From DASQPR01 sp963836775 (GTDB taxonomy: Bacteria; Actinomycetota; Actinomycetes; Mycobacteriales; Micromonosporaceae), in NCBI GenBank assembly GCA_963836775.1, contig CAWIKR010000002.1, positions 2,666,001 through 2,730,000 on the forward strand: a DNA stretch of 64,000 nt. Reading direction: 5' to 3'. Shown here in pieces: positions 43,541 to 53,046 of the stretch. The notes under the pieces are model-generated. The model ran no database searches, was not told the DNA's origin, and was given only the letters and a program-made list of their open reading frames with translations. Each line of letters opens with the position of its first letter. Position 1 is the first letter of the stretch. The position numbers were made by a program, and so were the translations under genes.

Positions 43541-46231
43541 GTGTCGCAACGCAACCTTCCCAGCGGGTCAGTGACGTTTCTGTTCACTGACATTGAGGGC
43601 TCGACCCGCCTGGCCCGCACGCTGGGTGCTGATTACCGGGTGATGCTCAACGAGCATCGTCGGTTGTTGCTGCCCCTCTTCGAAGCCCGTAGTGGGGTGC
43701 CGCTCTTCACCGAGGGCGACTCGATTTTCGTGGCCTTCGCCAATGCCGCCGAGGCAATCGCCGCTTGCGCCGATGGCCAGCGAGCGCTGGCCGCCCATGA
43801 GTGGGCCGGCCCGGACTCCCGACCGCACGTGCGAATGGGCCTCCACACCGGGCACGCGATTCCGTCCGATGGCGAATACGCCAGCCCGGAAGTGCATCGT
43901 GCGGCCCGGATCGCGGCCGCTGCCCACGGCGGGCAGGTGCTCTGCTCCGAGGCCACGATGCGGGCCGCGGGCGAGCTGGCCGACGGCTCTTGGATGCTGG
44001 ATCTGGGCCTGCATCGGCTCCGCGGCTTCGACGAGCGGGATCGCCTGTTCCAGCTGGTCGCCACCGGTCTGGGCCGGCAGTTCCCCCGGCTGCGGACGAT
44101 CGCTACCGGCCCGCACAACCTCCCGGCGCCGGCGACATCGTTCGTCGGCCGGACCGCCGAGCGGGCCACGCTGTCCACAATGCTCGCCGGAAACCGCCTG
44201 GTGACGGTGGTTGGTCCGGGCGGCGCCGGCAAGACGCGGCTGGCGCTCGAGGTGGCTACCAACCACATCGCGGACAATCCGGACGGCGTCTGGTTCATCG
44301 ACCTGGCCGCGGTCACCGACCCGGGCCTGGTCGCTGTGTCGGTCGCGGCAGCGCTCGGCCTGCGCCCGGAACCCGGCCGTGCGGTCGTGGACACGCTGCG
44401 CGAATTCACCACGGATCGGATCTGTCTCTTCGTGCTGGACACCTGCGACGCCCAGTCGGCCGCGGTGGCTCTGCTGGTGAGCAAGCTGCTGACCAGCGGA
44501 AGTGCGTGCCGGGTGCTGGCCACCAGCCGGGAACCGCTGAACTTGCCCGGCGAGGTGGTGTGGCGGATCCCGCCGATGTCCCAGTCGGCCGGTCGGGACG
44601 GCGCCCCCAGCGAGGCGGTCACTCTGCTGCTGGAGCGCACCGCGGCGTCCCGCGGCGACGAGGTGCTGCCGTCCGAGGTGGCACAACTCGACGAGGTGGC
44701 CCGCAAACTCGACGGCCTGCCGCTGGCCTTGGAGCTGGCGGCCGCCCGGTTGCGCGTTCTGTCGGTGCGCGAGTTGGTGGCCCGGCTGGAGACCGCGGTC
44801 GATGCTCTCGACGGTGCGGCCGTTCTCGACGATTCCGGCGAGGTCGATGCCGCTGACGTGGCCGCCAACCGGCACGCCACGATCCAGGCCACGGTCTCGT
44901 GGTCCTATCGCACCTTAGGCGCCGAGCCGGCCCGCCTGCTGCGCTGGATGTCGGTCTTCGCCGGGCGGGTGGATCTGGCCGCGATCGGGTGGCTGACCGG
45001 CACTGATCCGCTGGTGCCGCTGTCGATCCTGGTGGAGAAGTCACTCGTGTCCGCACAGCGGGGCCAGGAGGGCACGGTCTACCGGATGCTCGACCCGATC
45101 CGGGCCTACGCCGGCCGGCGGCTGCGGACCGAGGGCGAGGACGAGCCGGTGCATGCCCGCCATGTCGACTGGGCGAAGCACGCGCTGGATCAGGCACGTC
45201 GCAGTGCTGACGGCCGCCTGGCCACCCTTTCCATGTACGCGATCGACCCGCTCGCCGACGAAGTCCGGGCTGGGCTCAAGTGGTCGATATCCGACGGCCT
45301 CGCCCACGACGGCATGATTCTCGCCTCCGGTCTCGATCAGTGGTGGCGCGAGCGCGGTCTGGCGCGGGAGGGCCGGCTCTGGCTGTTCCGGCTCTACGAG
45401 CGGATTGCCACGACCGGTGAGGCAGTGCCCGAAGCGGACATGGCCGCCGCCTACCACATGCACGCGCTGCACGCGGGCGCCGACGGCGAGCCCAGTGAGG
45501 CGCTGCGCTTCGCTCAGCGGGCCGAGGCGGTGGCCCGGCGCACCGGCGACTCCGGCCTGATCGCCCGGGTCCGGACCGCGCGCGCCGTGCCGCTGCTGGA
45601 GATGGGTGATGCCACCGCCGCCGAGGCCGCGTGCCGGGACGTGCTGGCCTGGGCCGCGGCGCACGGTGTCACCCCGGACGCGCTCGACGCGGTCTACTGC
45701 CTGGCGCAGCTGCTGTGGCGGCGTGGCGCGCTGGACGAGGCGGCCGAGCTGCTGGCCACCGCCCGCCCGGTGGAAGCGGCGCGGCCTGCCGAACGCGGCC
45801 GGCGCACCATCGACATGATCCTGGGCATGGTCGCGCTGTCCCGGGGCGACCTCGTTGCGGCGCACGAGCACCTGGTGGTGGCGCTGCGGTCGCGGATGAA
45901 CTTCGGCTATCACTCCGGCGCGTCGGAGCTGCTCAACGCTTTCGCGGCCCGCTGCGCCCAGGGCGGGGACCAGGCCACGGCGGCGACGCTGTTCGGCGCG
46001 GCGCAGGCTGCCCAGGGCCGGCTCCGCGGCGCCAACGCGCTCTTCGTGCCGTTCTGGATCGAGCAGCAGGTGCGGATCCGGACCGCGCTCGGCGACAGCA
46101 CCTTCGATCAGCGGTACGCCCACGGATCAGCGCTGACGCTGGACGAAGCGGTCACCGTCGCGCTATCCGTGGACCACCCCGATCTGGCCGTCGGTTCGGA
46201 CCGGTTCGCCGACGTCACCACCACCGGCTGA
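43541..46231 (+). CDS. Class III cyclase-domain / NB-ARC ATPase regulator
   Basis: About 896 residues. Residues 10-175 form a class III nucleotidyl-cyclase fold (VTFLFTDIEGSTRLA with metal Asp, FTEGDSIFVAFANA with second Asp, VHRAARIAAAAHGGQV). The substrate-specifying Lys before the second Asp is replaced by Phe, so catalysis is doubtful. An NB-ARC/STAND ATPase follows with Walker A GPGGAGKTRLA at 225-235 and LFVLDTCDAQ, then GLPLALELAAARL, then helical TPR-like repeats to the C-terminus. Mycobacteria have similar cyclase-ATPase proteins. GTG at 43541 has GGAGG 6 bp upstream; the open frame before it lacks similarity. Confidence 0.85.
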   Translation: MSQRNLPSGSVTFLFTDIEGSTRLARTLGADYRVMLNEHRRLLLPLFEARSGVPLFTEGDSIFVAFANAAEAIAACADGQRALAAHEWAGPDSRPHVRMGLHTGHAIPSDGEYASPEVHRAARIAAAAHGGQVLCSEATMRAAGELADGSWMLDLGLHRLRGFDERDRLFQLVATGLGRQFPRLRTIATGPHNLPAPATSFVGRTAERATLSTMLAGNRLVTVVGPGGAGKTRLALEVATNHIADNPDGVWFIDLAAVTDPGLVAVSVAAALGLRPEPGRAVVDTLREFTTDRICLFVLDTCDAQSAAVALLVSKLLTSGSACRVLATSREPLNLPGEVVWRIPPMSQSAGRDGAPSEAVTLLLERTAASRGDEVLPSEVAQLDEVARKLDGLPLALELAAARLRVLSVRELVARLETAVDALDGAAVLDDSGEVDAADVAANRHATIQATVSWSYRTLGAEPARLLRWMSVFAGRVDLAAIGWLTGTDPLVPLSILVEKSLVSAQRGQEGTVYRMLDPIRAYAGRRLRTEGEDEPVHARHVDWAKHALDQARRSADGRLATLSMYAIDPLADEVRAGLKWSISDGLAHDGMILASGLDQWWRERGLAREGRLWLFRLYERIATTGEAVPEADMAAAYHMHALHAGADGEPSEALRFAQRAEAVARRTGDSGLIARVRTARAVPLLEMGDATAAEAACRDVLAWAAAHGVTPDALDAVYCLAQLLWRRGALDEAAELLATARPVEAARPAERGRRTIDMILGMVALSRGDLVAAHEHLVVALRSRMNFGYHSGASELLNAFAARCAQGGDQATAATLFGAAQAAQGRLRGANALFVPFWIEQQVRIRTALGDSTFDQRYAHGSALTLDEAVTVALSVDHPDLAVGSDRFADVTTTG

Positions 46232-46367
46232 GCTGCGCCAGCACGGCACGCCTCGCCGGCAATAAGCCGCGTTCGGTGGCCGGGCCGCAGCGAGTTCGTA
46301 CCGGAATCAAAGCCGACTCCGAGCCTGGACGATTGGCGAGATCGGGCAGATCCGGCAGACTGGACCG

Positions 46368-47102
46368 ATGGATAGTCCCGTCGGCTATCTCGCAATCGCA
46401 GGCGTCGTCATTGTGGCGGCGCTCGCGGCCGTTCGTGCCTTCCGAAGACGGGTGCGCACGGGCCGGCGCGTGGTTCAGTCCCGGCAGTTTGACCTGGGCT
46501 TTCCGGGCCTCGCCGAGTTCGCGGTGGCGCACGGTTGGTCGGGACCGCGGGACGATCTCCGGCTCGACCGCGAGGAGATGGCGACGGTCTGCGAGCTGCT
46601 CGATCGAGACGGCGCCAACATCAGCCTCACCTACGCCTGCACCGGTCACTACCGGGGGATGAGCATCCTGATCGGCAACGCGCTGGTCACCACGGCCGAC
46701 GACGCCGAGCTCCGGGTCGGAGTGGTGGCGGTGACCCTGCCTTACCTGCTGCCCCGGCGCCACTCGGTGCAGACCGCGCCGGAGGTGGCCGCCGCGATCG
46801 GGCGGCGCGATGACTGGGCCGTCGAGTTCGCCTCGGGGCGGCTGATCTGCGTACGGCATTCTGACTTTGCGAGTGTGGCGGAGCTGGCGCGTACCCTCGA
46901 CGCTCTTGCCGACGTGGTCAATGCCGTGCCCGCGGACCTGGTGGCCCGATTCACCGTAGTCTTGCCGCGCCTGCCGGATGGCCGCCTGTCTGATCCGCAC
47001 GACGCGGCCTCGGTGGGCGACGCGCTGGACCAGATGACGCCGGCGCAGCGGTCCGCGTTCCTGGATCAGATGCGCGGCCTGCGCCGGTCGAAGCCGCGAT
47101 GA
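46368..47102 (+). CDS. Membrane-anchored protein of unknown function
   Basis: The 244-residue protein has a single N-terminal membrane helix (YLAIAGVVIVAALAAVRAF) followed by Arg-rich residues and a cytoplasmic domain with FDLGFPGLAEFAVAHGWSGP, ISLTYACTGHYRGMSILIGN, VVAVTLPYLLPRR and WAVEFASGRLICVRHSDF. I do not recognise the family. It lies between the cyclase/NB-ARC gene and korB (convergent). The C-terminal TPAQRSAFLDQMRGL helix could mediate dimerisation. Confidence 0.6.
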   Translation: MDSPVGYLAIAGVVIVAALAAVRAFRRRVRTGRRVVQSRQFDLGFPGLAEFAVAHGWSGPRDDLRLDREEMATVCELLDRDGANISLTYACTGHYRGMSILIGNALVTTADDAELRVGVVAVTLPYLLPRRHSVQTAPEVAAAIGRRDDWAVEFASGRLICVRHSDFASVAELARTLDALADVVNAVPADLVARFTVVLPRLPDGRLSDPHDAASVGDALDQMTPAQRSAFLDQMRGLRRSKPR

Positions 47103-47126
47103 GCGACCCCGGCCGGCTCGGCGCGA

Positions 47127-48152
47127 TTACAGGATCGTCCAGGTGTCGCCGGAATTGAGCAGATTCGCCAGCTCGGTCTCCGGCTCGGCGACCTGCTGGC
47201 TCTTCGCGGTCTCCACCTGCTTGTTGACCAGCTCGTCGTAGGTTGGCCGCGGAACGTCGCGGAACACGCCGATCGGCGTGTAGCGCAGGTCCAGGGCCGG
47301 AAGACGGCTGAGAGCGAAGGCGTACGCGGGATCAGCCACCGACTCGTCGTGGGTGACCACGTGCTCCGCGTCGGCGGTCGGCTTGACCTCGAGGCCGAAG
47401 CCACCGGGCGGGTGGGTGACGCACCAGTCGTCGTTGGCGCCGAAGGTGATCGGCCGGCCGTGCTCCAGCCGGATCAGGAAGTCGTCCCGGGTGTTCACGT
47501 CCTTGAGGACCTCGAACGCCCCATCGTTGAAGATGTTGCAGTTCTGGTAGATCTCGACGAACGCCGAACCCTGGTGCTGGGACGCGGCCCGGAGCACCGA
47601 CGTGAGGTGCTTGCGGTCCGAGTCGATGGTGCGCGCCACGAAGCTCGCCTCGGCACCGAGCGCCAGCGACAGCGGGTTGAACGGCGCGTCCGCCGAGCCC
47701 ACCGGGGTGGACTTGGTGATCTTGCCGAGCTCCGAAGTGGGCGAGTACTGACCCTTGGTGAGTCCGTAGATCCGGTTGTTGAACAGCAGGATCTTCAGGT
47801 TCACGTTGCGGCGCAGCGCGTGGATCAGGTGGTTGCCGCCGATCGACAGCGCGTCGCCGTCACCGGTGACCACCCAGACCGACAGGTCCGGACGGGACAC
47901 CGACAGGCCGGTCGCGATCGCCGGTGCGCGGCCGTGGATGGAGTGCACGCCGTAGGTGTTCATGTAATACGGGAACCGGCTGGAGCAGCCGATGCCGGAG
48001 ATGAACACGATGTTCTCGCGAGGGATGCCCAGCTCCGGCATGAAGCTCTGGACCGCGGCCAGGATCGCGTAGTCGCCGCAGCCCGGGCACCAGCGCACTT
48101 CCTGGTCGGTCTTGAAGTCCTTCGCGGTGAGCTGGATCGGAACGCTAGACAT
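47127..48152 (-). CDS. korB: 2-oxoacid:ferredoxin oxidoreductase, beta subunit (KorB-like)
   Basis: The 341-residue TPP-binding subunit has the Cys-containing WCPGCGDYAILAAVQSFM, the segment ISGIGCSSRFPYYMNTYGVH followed by SIHGRAPAIATGL, and VVTGDGDALSIGGNHLIHAL, RRNVNLKILLFNNRIYGLTK. It forms the KorAB complex with the upstream alpha subunit, oxidising 2-oxoglutarate to succinyl-CoA with ferredoxin, an alternative TCA step used by mycobacteria and other actinobacteria. Its start overlaps the korA stop by 8 bp. Substrate preference (2-oxoglutarate versus pyruvate) is inferred from family position. Confidence 0.9.
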   Translation of the reverse strand: MSSVPIQLTAKDFKTDQEVRWCPGCGDYAILAAVQSFMPELGIPRENIVFISGIGCSSRFPYYMNTYGVHSIHGRAPAIATGLSVSRPDLSVWVVTGDGDALSIGGNHLIHALRRNVNLKILLFNNRIYGLTKGQYSPTSELGKITKSTPVGSADAPFNPLSLALGAEASFVARTIDSDRKHLTSVLRAASQHQGSAFVEIYQNCNIFNDGAFEVLKDVNTRDDFLIRLEHGRPITFGANDDWCVTHPPGGFGLEVKPTADAEHVVTHDESVADPAYAFALSRLPALDLRYTPIGVFRDVPRPTYDELVNKQVETAKSQQVAEPETELANLLNSGDTWTIL

Positions 48153-49996
48153 GGCTGCTCAACACCCCTCCGAGCATGGTCTCCAGTTCGGCGGCGGTGA
48201 ACGGCAGACCGCGGACCTGGTTGTAGCTGATCACGTCGATCAGGAACTTGGATCGGATGACCGAGGCCAGCTGACCCATGTTCATCTCGGGGATGACCAC
48301 CTTGTCGTAGCCGGCCAGCACCGCACCCAGGTTCTTCGGCATCGGGCTCAGGTGCCGCAGGTGCGCCTGCGCGATCTTGGCGCCGGCCTGACGCAGCGTG
48401 CGGCACGCGGCGCCGATCGGGCCATAGGTCGAACCCCAGCCGAGCACGAGAACCCGGGCGTCACCGTCGGGATCGTCGACCTCGATGTCGGGGACGTCGA
48501 TCGCCTCGATCCGGGCCGCGCGGGTACGCACCATGAAGTCGTGGTTCGCCGGGTCGTAGGAGATGTTGCCGGTGATGTCGGCCTTCTCCAGACCGCCGAT
48601 CCGGTGCTCCAGGCCCGGAGTGCCGGGGATCGCCCACGGCCGGGCCATCGTCTCCGGATCGCGCAGGTATGGCAGGAACGTGCTGCCGTCCGGTGAGTTG
48701 GGCGCGCTCGCGAACTCGACCGACAGGTCCGGCAGCTCGTTGACATCGGGCAGCAACCACGGCTCGGAGCCGTTGGCGACATAACCGTCGGACAGCAGGA
48801 TCACCGGCATCCGGTAGGTCAGCGCGATCCGGGCCGCCTCCAATGCCGCGTAGAAGCAGTCGGCCGGCGACCGTGGCGCGACCACGGCGACCGGAGCCTC
48901 GCCGTGCCGCCCGTAGAGAGCCATCAGCAGATCGGCCTGCTCGGTCTTGGTCGGCATGCCGGTGCTCGGTCCGGCCCGCTGGACGTCGACGATCACCAGC
49001 GGCAGCTCCAGTGTCACCGCCAGCGAGATCGTCTCGCTCTTGAGCGCGACGCCGGGGCCGCTGGTGGTGGTGACACCGAGCGACCCGCCGTAGCTGGCAC
49101 CGAGCGCGACGCCGATCGCGGCGATCTCATCCTCGGCCTGCACCGTCGTGATGCCGAACCGCTTGTGCTTGGAGACCTCGTGCAGGATGTCGCTGGCCGG
49201 AGTGATCGGATAGGCGCCGAGGACCACCGGCAGCTTGCTGCGTACGCCGGCGGCCACCAGGCCCAGCGACAGCGCGATGTTGCCGGTGATGTTCCGGTAA
49301 TTGCCCGGCTTCATCTTGGCCGGCTTGACCTCGTAGCGAACCGCGAAGTCCTCGGTGGTCTCGCCGAAGTTCCAGCCGGCCTTGAACGCCGCCGCGTTGG
49401 ACTCGGCCAGCACCGGCCGGCTGGCGAACTTCTTCGCCAGGAAGTCCAGGGTCGACTCGTAGGGCCGCGAATACAGCCAGGAGAGCAGGCCAAGGGCGAA
49501 CATGTTCTTGGCGCGCTCGGCATCCTTCTTGGAGATGTCGAAGGACTCCAGCGCCTTGCGCGTCATGCTGGTCAGGCCGACCGGGTGCAGGGTGTAGCCC
49601 GCCGAGCGAACCGTCCTCGAGCGGGTTCGCCGCATAACCGACCTTGGTCAGGTTGCGGTTGGTGAACTCGTCGGTGTTGACGATGATCTCAGCGCCCTTG
49701 GGCAGGTCGTCGATGTTCGCCTTGAGCGCTGCCGGGTTCATGGCGACCAGGACATTCGGTGCGTCACCGGGCGTCAGGATGTCAAAGTCGGCGAAGTGCA
49801 CCTGGAAGCTCGAAACTCCCGGCAGCGTCCCCGCTGGCGCTCGAATTTCGGCCGGGAAGTTGGGCAACGTCGATATGTCATTACCGAGCTGAGCGGTTTC
49901 CGAGGTGAACCGGTCGCCGGTGAGCTGCATGCCATCGCCTGAGTCGCCCGCGAACCGAATCACGACGCGGTCGAGCTGGCGGACCTGTTTGGTCAC
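48145..49996 (-). CDS. korA: 2-oxoacid:ferredoxin oxidoreductase, alpha subunit (KorA-like), one frameshift as read
   Basis: About 617 residues. The N-terminal gamma-type domain (VVIRFAGDSGDGMQLTGDRF, FPAEIRAPAGTLPGVSSFQV) is followed, after a frame change near 49610, by the alpha-type domain (GNIALSLGLVAAGVRSKLPV, GAYPITPASDILHEVSKHKR, VTTTSGPGVALKSE, VQRAGPSTGMPTKTEQADL). Fusion of gamma and alpha domains is usual in actinobacterial KorA. The GTG at 49996 has AAGGAGG 9-10 bp upstream. Its stop overlaps the korB start. Similarity on both sides of the break indicates a single-base indel, probably a sequence error. Confidence 0.88.
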
Positions 49997-50626
49997 GTGC
50001 GCTGGCCTCCTTGAGTACGAGCGCCTACGTCGCCAGCCTACGTCGAGCCGGCTCGCGGTCCACCTCCCGGTCGGCTTGATCACCTGTCGAGATAGTGGGT
50101 GCTTGCTTTGCGTACCTAAATGCACCAGTCGCTGCGACGCCTTGTCGGACTTTGTGTGCGGATCTCAGGCGTCCATGATCAAGTGCATGATCTTGGCTCC
50201 TGGGTGCGCTATGGCGACATCGGGTGCACGTGGTCTTGCACCTGCTGGCGTACTGGATCATGGCCGGCGGGCGGGGCGGCCGGGAGCGCGGCGGCATCGC
50301 TAAGCGTCTCGCAATGACCAGATCTCGTGATTATTCGACGGTTGAACGGGCGGCGTGGTCGACCAACCAGTGATCACGAAGGGATCGCCACGCTATGACG
50401 TGGGGCGGTCTTCGTGATCATGCGACCCGAGAGCGCAACAGGCTCCGGGAGGGGTTCGGACGGGTCGCGCGCCGGATCTGCCCCAGATTTTCGATCTTGG
50501 CGAGTTGTGGACGGCGTAGTGGGTTCAAGATCGCGACGTCCGCGGACTGGCGGCTGTGAGATCGCAACGTCCGCGGGCTGAGGGCAGTCAATCGGCCTCG
50601 GGAAGTGCCATGGCTCCGCGGACGTC

Positions 50627-50815
50627 GCGATCACGCTCGCGACGACTGCCGCTGCTCCGCGGACGTCGCGATCTTGGTCCGTGGGGCCGGCTGCTCGTCG
50701 CGATCACGCTTGCGAAGACTGCCGCTGCTCCGCGGACGTCGCGATCTTGGTCCGTGGGGCCGGCTGCTCGTCGCGATCACGCGCAACGACCGCCGCTGTT
50801 CCGCGCGCTCCACGA
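50627..50815. repeat. 73-bp tandem direct repeats
   Basis: Units start at 50627 and 50700 (GCGATCACGC(T)CGCGACGACT ... CTGCTCGTC) with about 97% identity, and a third, shorter unit starts at 50773. Each unit contains GCTCCGCGGACGTCGCGATC and ends GGCCGGCTGCTCGTC. The tract is non-coding and lies in the 1.2-kb gap. Confidence 0.85.
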
Positions 50816-50916
50816 TCATCCGCAATGTGCGTCCAGGGCTCCCGACGGTCCATGATCACAGCCATCCAGGCACATCGCCGTTGATCATGCGTTCCGTCGA
50901 GCCATGACGCGACGTC

Positions 50917-50982
50917 AGGTCACCGGTAGCGGTCGCGAGGTCACCGGTAGCGGTCGCGGCAGCGGCAGCGGCAGCGGCAACG
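50917..50982. repeat. 21-bp direct repeat plus GGCAGC run
   Basis: Two exact copies of AGGTCACCGGTAGCGGTCGC plus G at 50917-50937 and 50938-50958, followed by GCAGCGGCAGCGGCAGCGGC to 50982. Simple-sequence expansion in a non-coding gap. Confidence 0.8.
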
Positions 50983-51228
50983 CAGTCGATCAAGGTTATT
51001 AGAGCAAGCGAAGGCGGGCGGGGTCTGCAGCTCAAGCCTGATCGGGCTGCTGACGCGTCAGCGCTCGCCGATCGGATCACCATCGACACGGTCGCCGGGG
51101 CACCGCTGGCCGGGGCCATCGCGCGCGCCGACGGCAGTGACGTCGCCCGGCTCCACCGTCATCTGCGCAACAGCCGTGCGCACCCGCATCGTCTACGCAG
51201 TCGACTCACAGCGCACCGCTCGCCAGCA

Positions 51229-51681
51229 TCAGCCCGCTGCGACGGCAGCCTTCATACCCTTGTTGGCCAGCGCATCGGCGCGCTCGTTGCCGGGATCGCC
51301 GGCATGACCCTTCACCCACAGCCACTCGACCTTGTGGCGCGCCACCGCGGCGTCGAGTCGCTGCCACAGGTCCGCGTTCTTGACCGGCTTGCGATCTGAG
51401 GTCATCCAGCCGTTGCGTTTCCAGTTGTGCATCCAGGACGTGATGCCGCTGCGGACATAGACGCTGTCGGTGTGCAGCTTGATTTCGGCCGGCCGGGTCA
51501 GGCTCTCCAGCGCCATGATGGCCGCCATCAGCTCCATCCGGTTGTTGGTCGTGCCGGACGGCTCGCCGCCGCATAGGTCCTTCTCATGCGCGCCGTATTT
51601 CAGGTAGACACCCCACCCGCCGGGTCCGGGGTTTCCACTGCACGCACCGTCTGTGTAGATCTCCACGACCTGGCTCACCAT
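51229..51681 (-). CDS. rnhA: Ribonuclease HI
   Basis: The 150-residue enzyme degrades RNA in RNA-DNA hybrids. Catalytic motifs are present: Asp in YTDGACSGNPGPGGWGVY near the start, Glu in TTNNRMELMAAIMAL, Asp in HTDSVYVRSGI, and the C-terminal GHAGDPGNERADALA (His and Asp). Length matches single-domain RNase HI. The ATG at 51681 is the natural start; a longer open frame upstream runs antisense-like into nuoA. It is the last gene of the folP2-nuoA-rnhA minus-strand group. Confidence 0.93.
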   Translation of the reverse strand: MVSQVVEIYTDGACSGNPGPGGWGVYLKYGAHEKDLCGGEPSGTTNNRMELMAAIMALESLTRPAEIKLHTDSVYVRSGITSWMHNWKRNGWMTSDRKPVKNADLWQRLDAAVARHKVEWLWVKGHAGDPGNERADALANKGMKAAVAAG

Positions 51682-51695
51682 GCGACGAAAATAGT

Positions 51696-52073
51696 TCAGA
51701 CCCAGCGCAAGACACGCTTGCGCCACGCATACAACAGACCAAGAGAGAGTACGGCGATGAAAATCGCCATCTCGATGACCGATGTCGTACGGAATTCGGG
51801 CAGCGAATAGATGACTGCCCACGGGAACAGGAAGACGCTCTCGACCGCGAACAGAACGTAGAGGAATGCGTAGATATAGTAGCGGATCTGCGCCTGCGCC
51901 CACTCGCCACCGACCGGATCGACGCCGCACTCGTAGGTGTCGAACTTGCTCGGGGGACTGGCCGGTGTCCACGGACTGAGCAGCTTGTTCGCACTGAACG
52001 CGCCGACGAACACCAGCACTGCCGCGATCAGCAGCACGCCGAGTGTCGCGTAGGAGCCCAGATATCCGTGCAC
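51696..52073 (-). CDS. nuoA: NADH-quinone oxidoreductase subunit A, orphan copy
   Basis: The 125-residue membrane protein matches NuoA (subunit A / ND3): three helices (VLLIAAVLVFVGAFSANKLL, YYIYAFLYVLFAVESVFLFP, VIEMAIFIAVLSLGLLYAW) and the loop KFDTYECGVDPVGGEWAQAQ with its conserved Cys-Gly segment. No other nuo genes are adjacent; it sits between folP2 and the RNase HI gene. GTG at 52073 starts a protein of normal length just after the folP2 stop; the longer frame overlaps folP2. It may serve a separate or incomplete complex I. Confidence 0.85.
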   Translation of the reverse strand: MHGYLGSYATLGVLLIAAVLVFVGAFSANKLLSPWTPASPPSKFDTYECGVDPVGGEWAQAQIRYYIYAFLYVLFAVESVFLFPWAVIYSLPEFRTTSVIEMAIFIAVLSLGLLYAWRKRVLRWV

Positions 52074-52083
52074 GAGCAGAACT

Positions 52084-52980
52084 TTACGCGAGTCCGCGCC
52101 GGGCGACGGCCGGCGGACGCTCGCCACGTATCGACGCGACCATGTCGAGCACCTGTCGGGTCTGCCGGACCTGGTGTGCGCGGAACACCCGGGCTCCCAA
52201 CCACGCCGACACCGCGGTGGTGGCCAGGGTGCCGTCGACCCGCTCCTCGACCGGCACGTTCAGCGTCTCGCCGACGAAATCCTTATTGGACAACGCCACC
52301 AGCACCGGCCAGCCGGTGTCCACCATCTCGCCGAGCCGCCGGGTGATCTCCAGCGAGTGCCGGGTGTTCTTGCCGAAGTCGTGGGCCGGGTCGATCAGGA
52401 TGCCGTCGCGGCGTACGCCCAGGCTGACGGCGCGCTCGGCGAGAGCCGTCACGGTCGTGATGACGTCGGAGACCACGTCATCGAAGCCCACCCGGTGCGG
52501 CCGGTGCCGGGGCGTGAGGCCGCCGGCGTGCGAGCACACCAGCGCCGCGCCGGTCTCCGCGGCCACCTCAGCCAGCCCCGGATCGGCACCGGCCCAGGTG
52601 TCGTTGAGCAGGTCGGCGCCGGCCGCCACGGCCTCCCGGGCCACTTCGGCGCGCCAGGTGTCGATCGAGATCACCACGTGCGGGAAGGCTGCGCGTACCG
52701 CTGCGATCGTGGGAATCGTGCGCCGGATCTCCTCCGCGGCATCGACCACCGCGCCAGGTCCGGCTTTGACGCCGCCGATATCGATGATGTCGGCGCCCTC
52801 GGCGACCGCGCGGTCGACCGCGGCCAGCGCCGCATCCTCGGCAAACGTCGCTCCGCGGTCGTAGAACGAGTCGGGAGTGCGATTCACGATCGCCATGACC
52901 GCCAGCTCGGTCTCGCCGAACACTCGCTGACCGAGGCGAAATGGTGACTTCACCGGTCCGACGTTAGCCGAGCCGATCAT
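52084..52980 (-). CDS. folP2: FolP2-type dihydropteroate synthase homologue
   Basis: The 298-residue protein has DHPS motifs VMAIVNRTPDSFYDRGATF, ADIIDIGGVKAGPGAVV, VVISIDTWRAEVAREA, LLNDTWAGADPGLAEVAAE, LIDPAHDFGKNTRHSLE and LVALSNKDFVGETLN. IDIGGVKAGPG and SNKDFVGETLN fit mycobacterial FolP2, a paralogue reported to lack normal DHPS activity, rather than FolP1. The ATG at 52980 was chosen over one at 53031. In Mycobacterium folP2 (Rv1207) lies near Rv1209 and tag, the same neighbours seen here, although gpgS is not present. Confidence 0.85.
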   Translation of the reverse strand: MIGSANVGPVKSPFRLGQRVFGETELAVMAIVNRTPDSFYDRGATFAEDAALAAVDRAVAEGADIIDIGGVKAGPGAVVDAAEEIRRTIPTIAAVRAAFPHVVISIDTWRAEVAREAVAAGADLLNDTWAGADPGLAEVAAETGAALVCSHAGGLTPRHRPHRVGFDDVVSDVITTVTALAERAVSLGVRRDGILIDPAHDFGKNTRHSLEITRRLGEMVDTGWPVLVALSNKDFVGETLNVPVEERVDGTLATTAVSAWLGARVFRAHQVRQTRQVLDMVASIRGERPPAVARRGLA

Positions 52981-53046
52981 GGCCAACCATCGGGCATGGC
53001 GTGCCTGGGCTCGCCTCGCAACAGCGGACATGCCACGATCGTCGGC

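Larger units (their letters stand above)
49997..51228. other. 1.2-kb repeat-rich tract with no recognisable gene
   Basis: Between korA and the RNase HI gene there is no frame with family similarity. It contains a hairpin at 50371-50423 (arms TGATCACGAAG and CTTCGTGATCA), a region of repeated CGATCTTGG and GACGTCCGCGG blocks from 50490, a 73-bp direct repeat, a 21-bp direct repeat and a (GGCAGC) run. The stretch 51000-51180 reads as a plausible rightward coding segment (ITIDTVAGAPLAGAIARADG) but has no start or similarity, so a gene remnant is possible. Confidence 0.55.

Noticed and set aside
50627..50815. Tandem repeats as a possible CRISPR array
   Set aside because: Units are 73 bp with no unique spacers and no cas genes are present.
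51000..51180. Possible rightward gene remnant (ITIDTVAGAPLAGAIARADG)
   Set aside because: No start codon, no family match and no continuation; kept only as a hint of a decayed gene.
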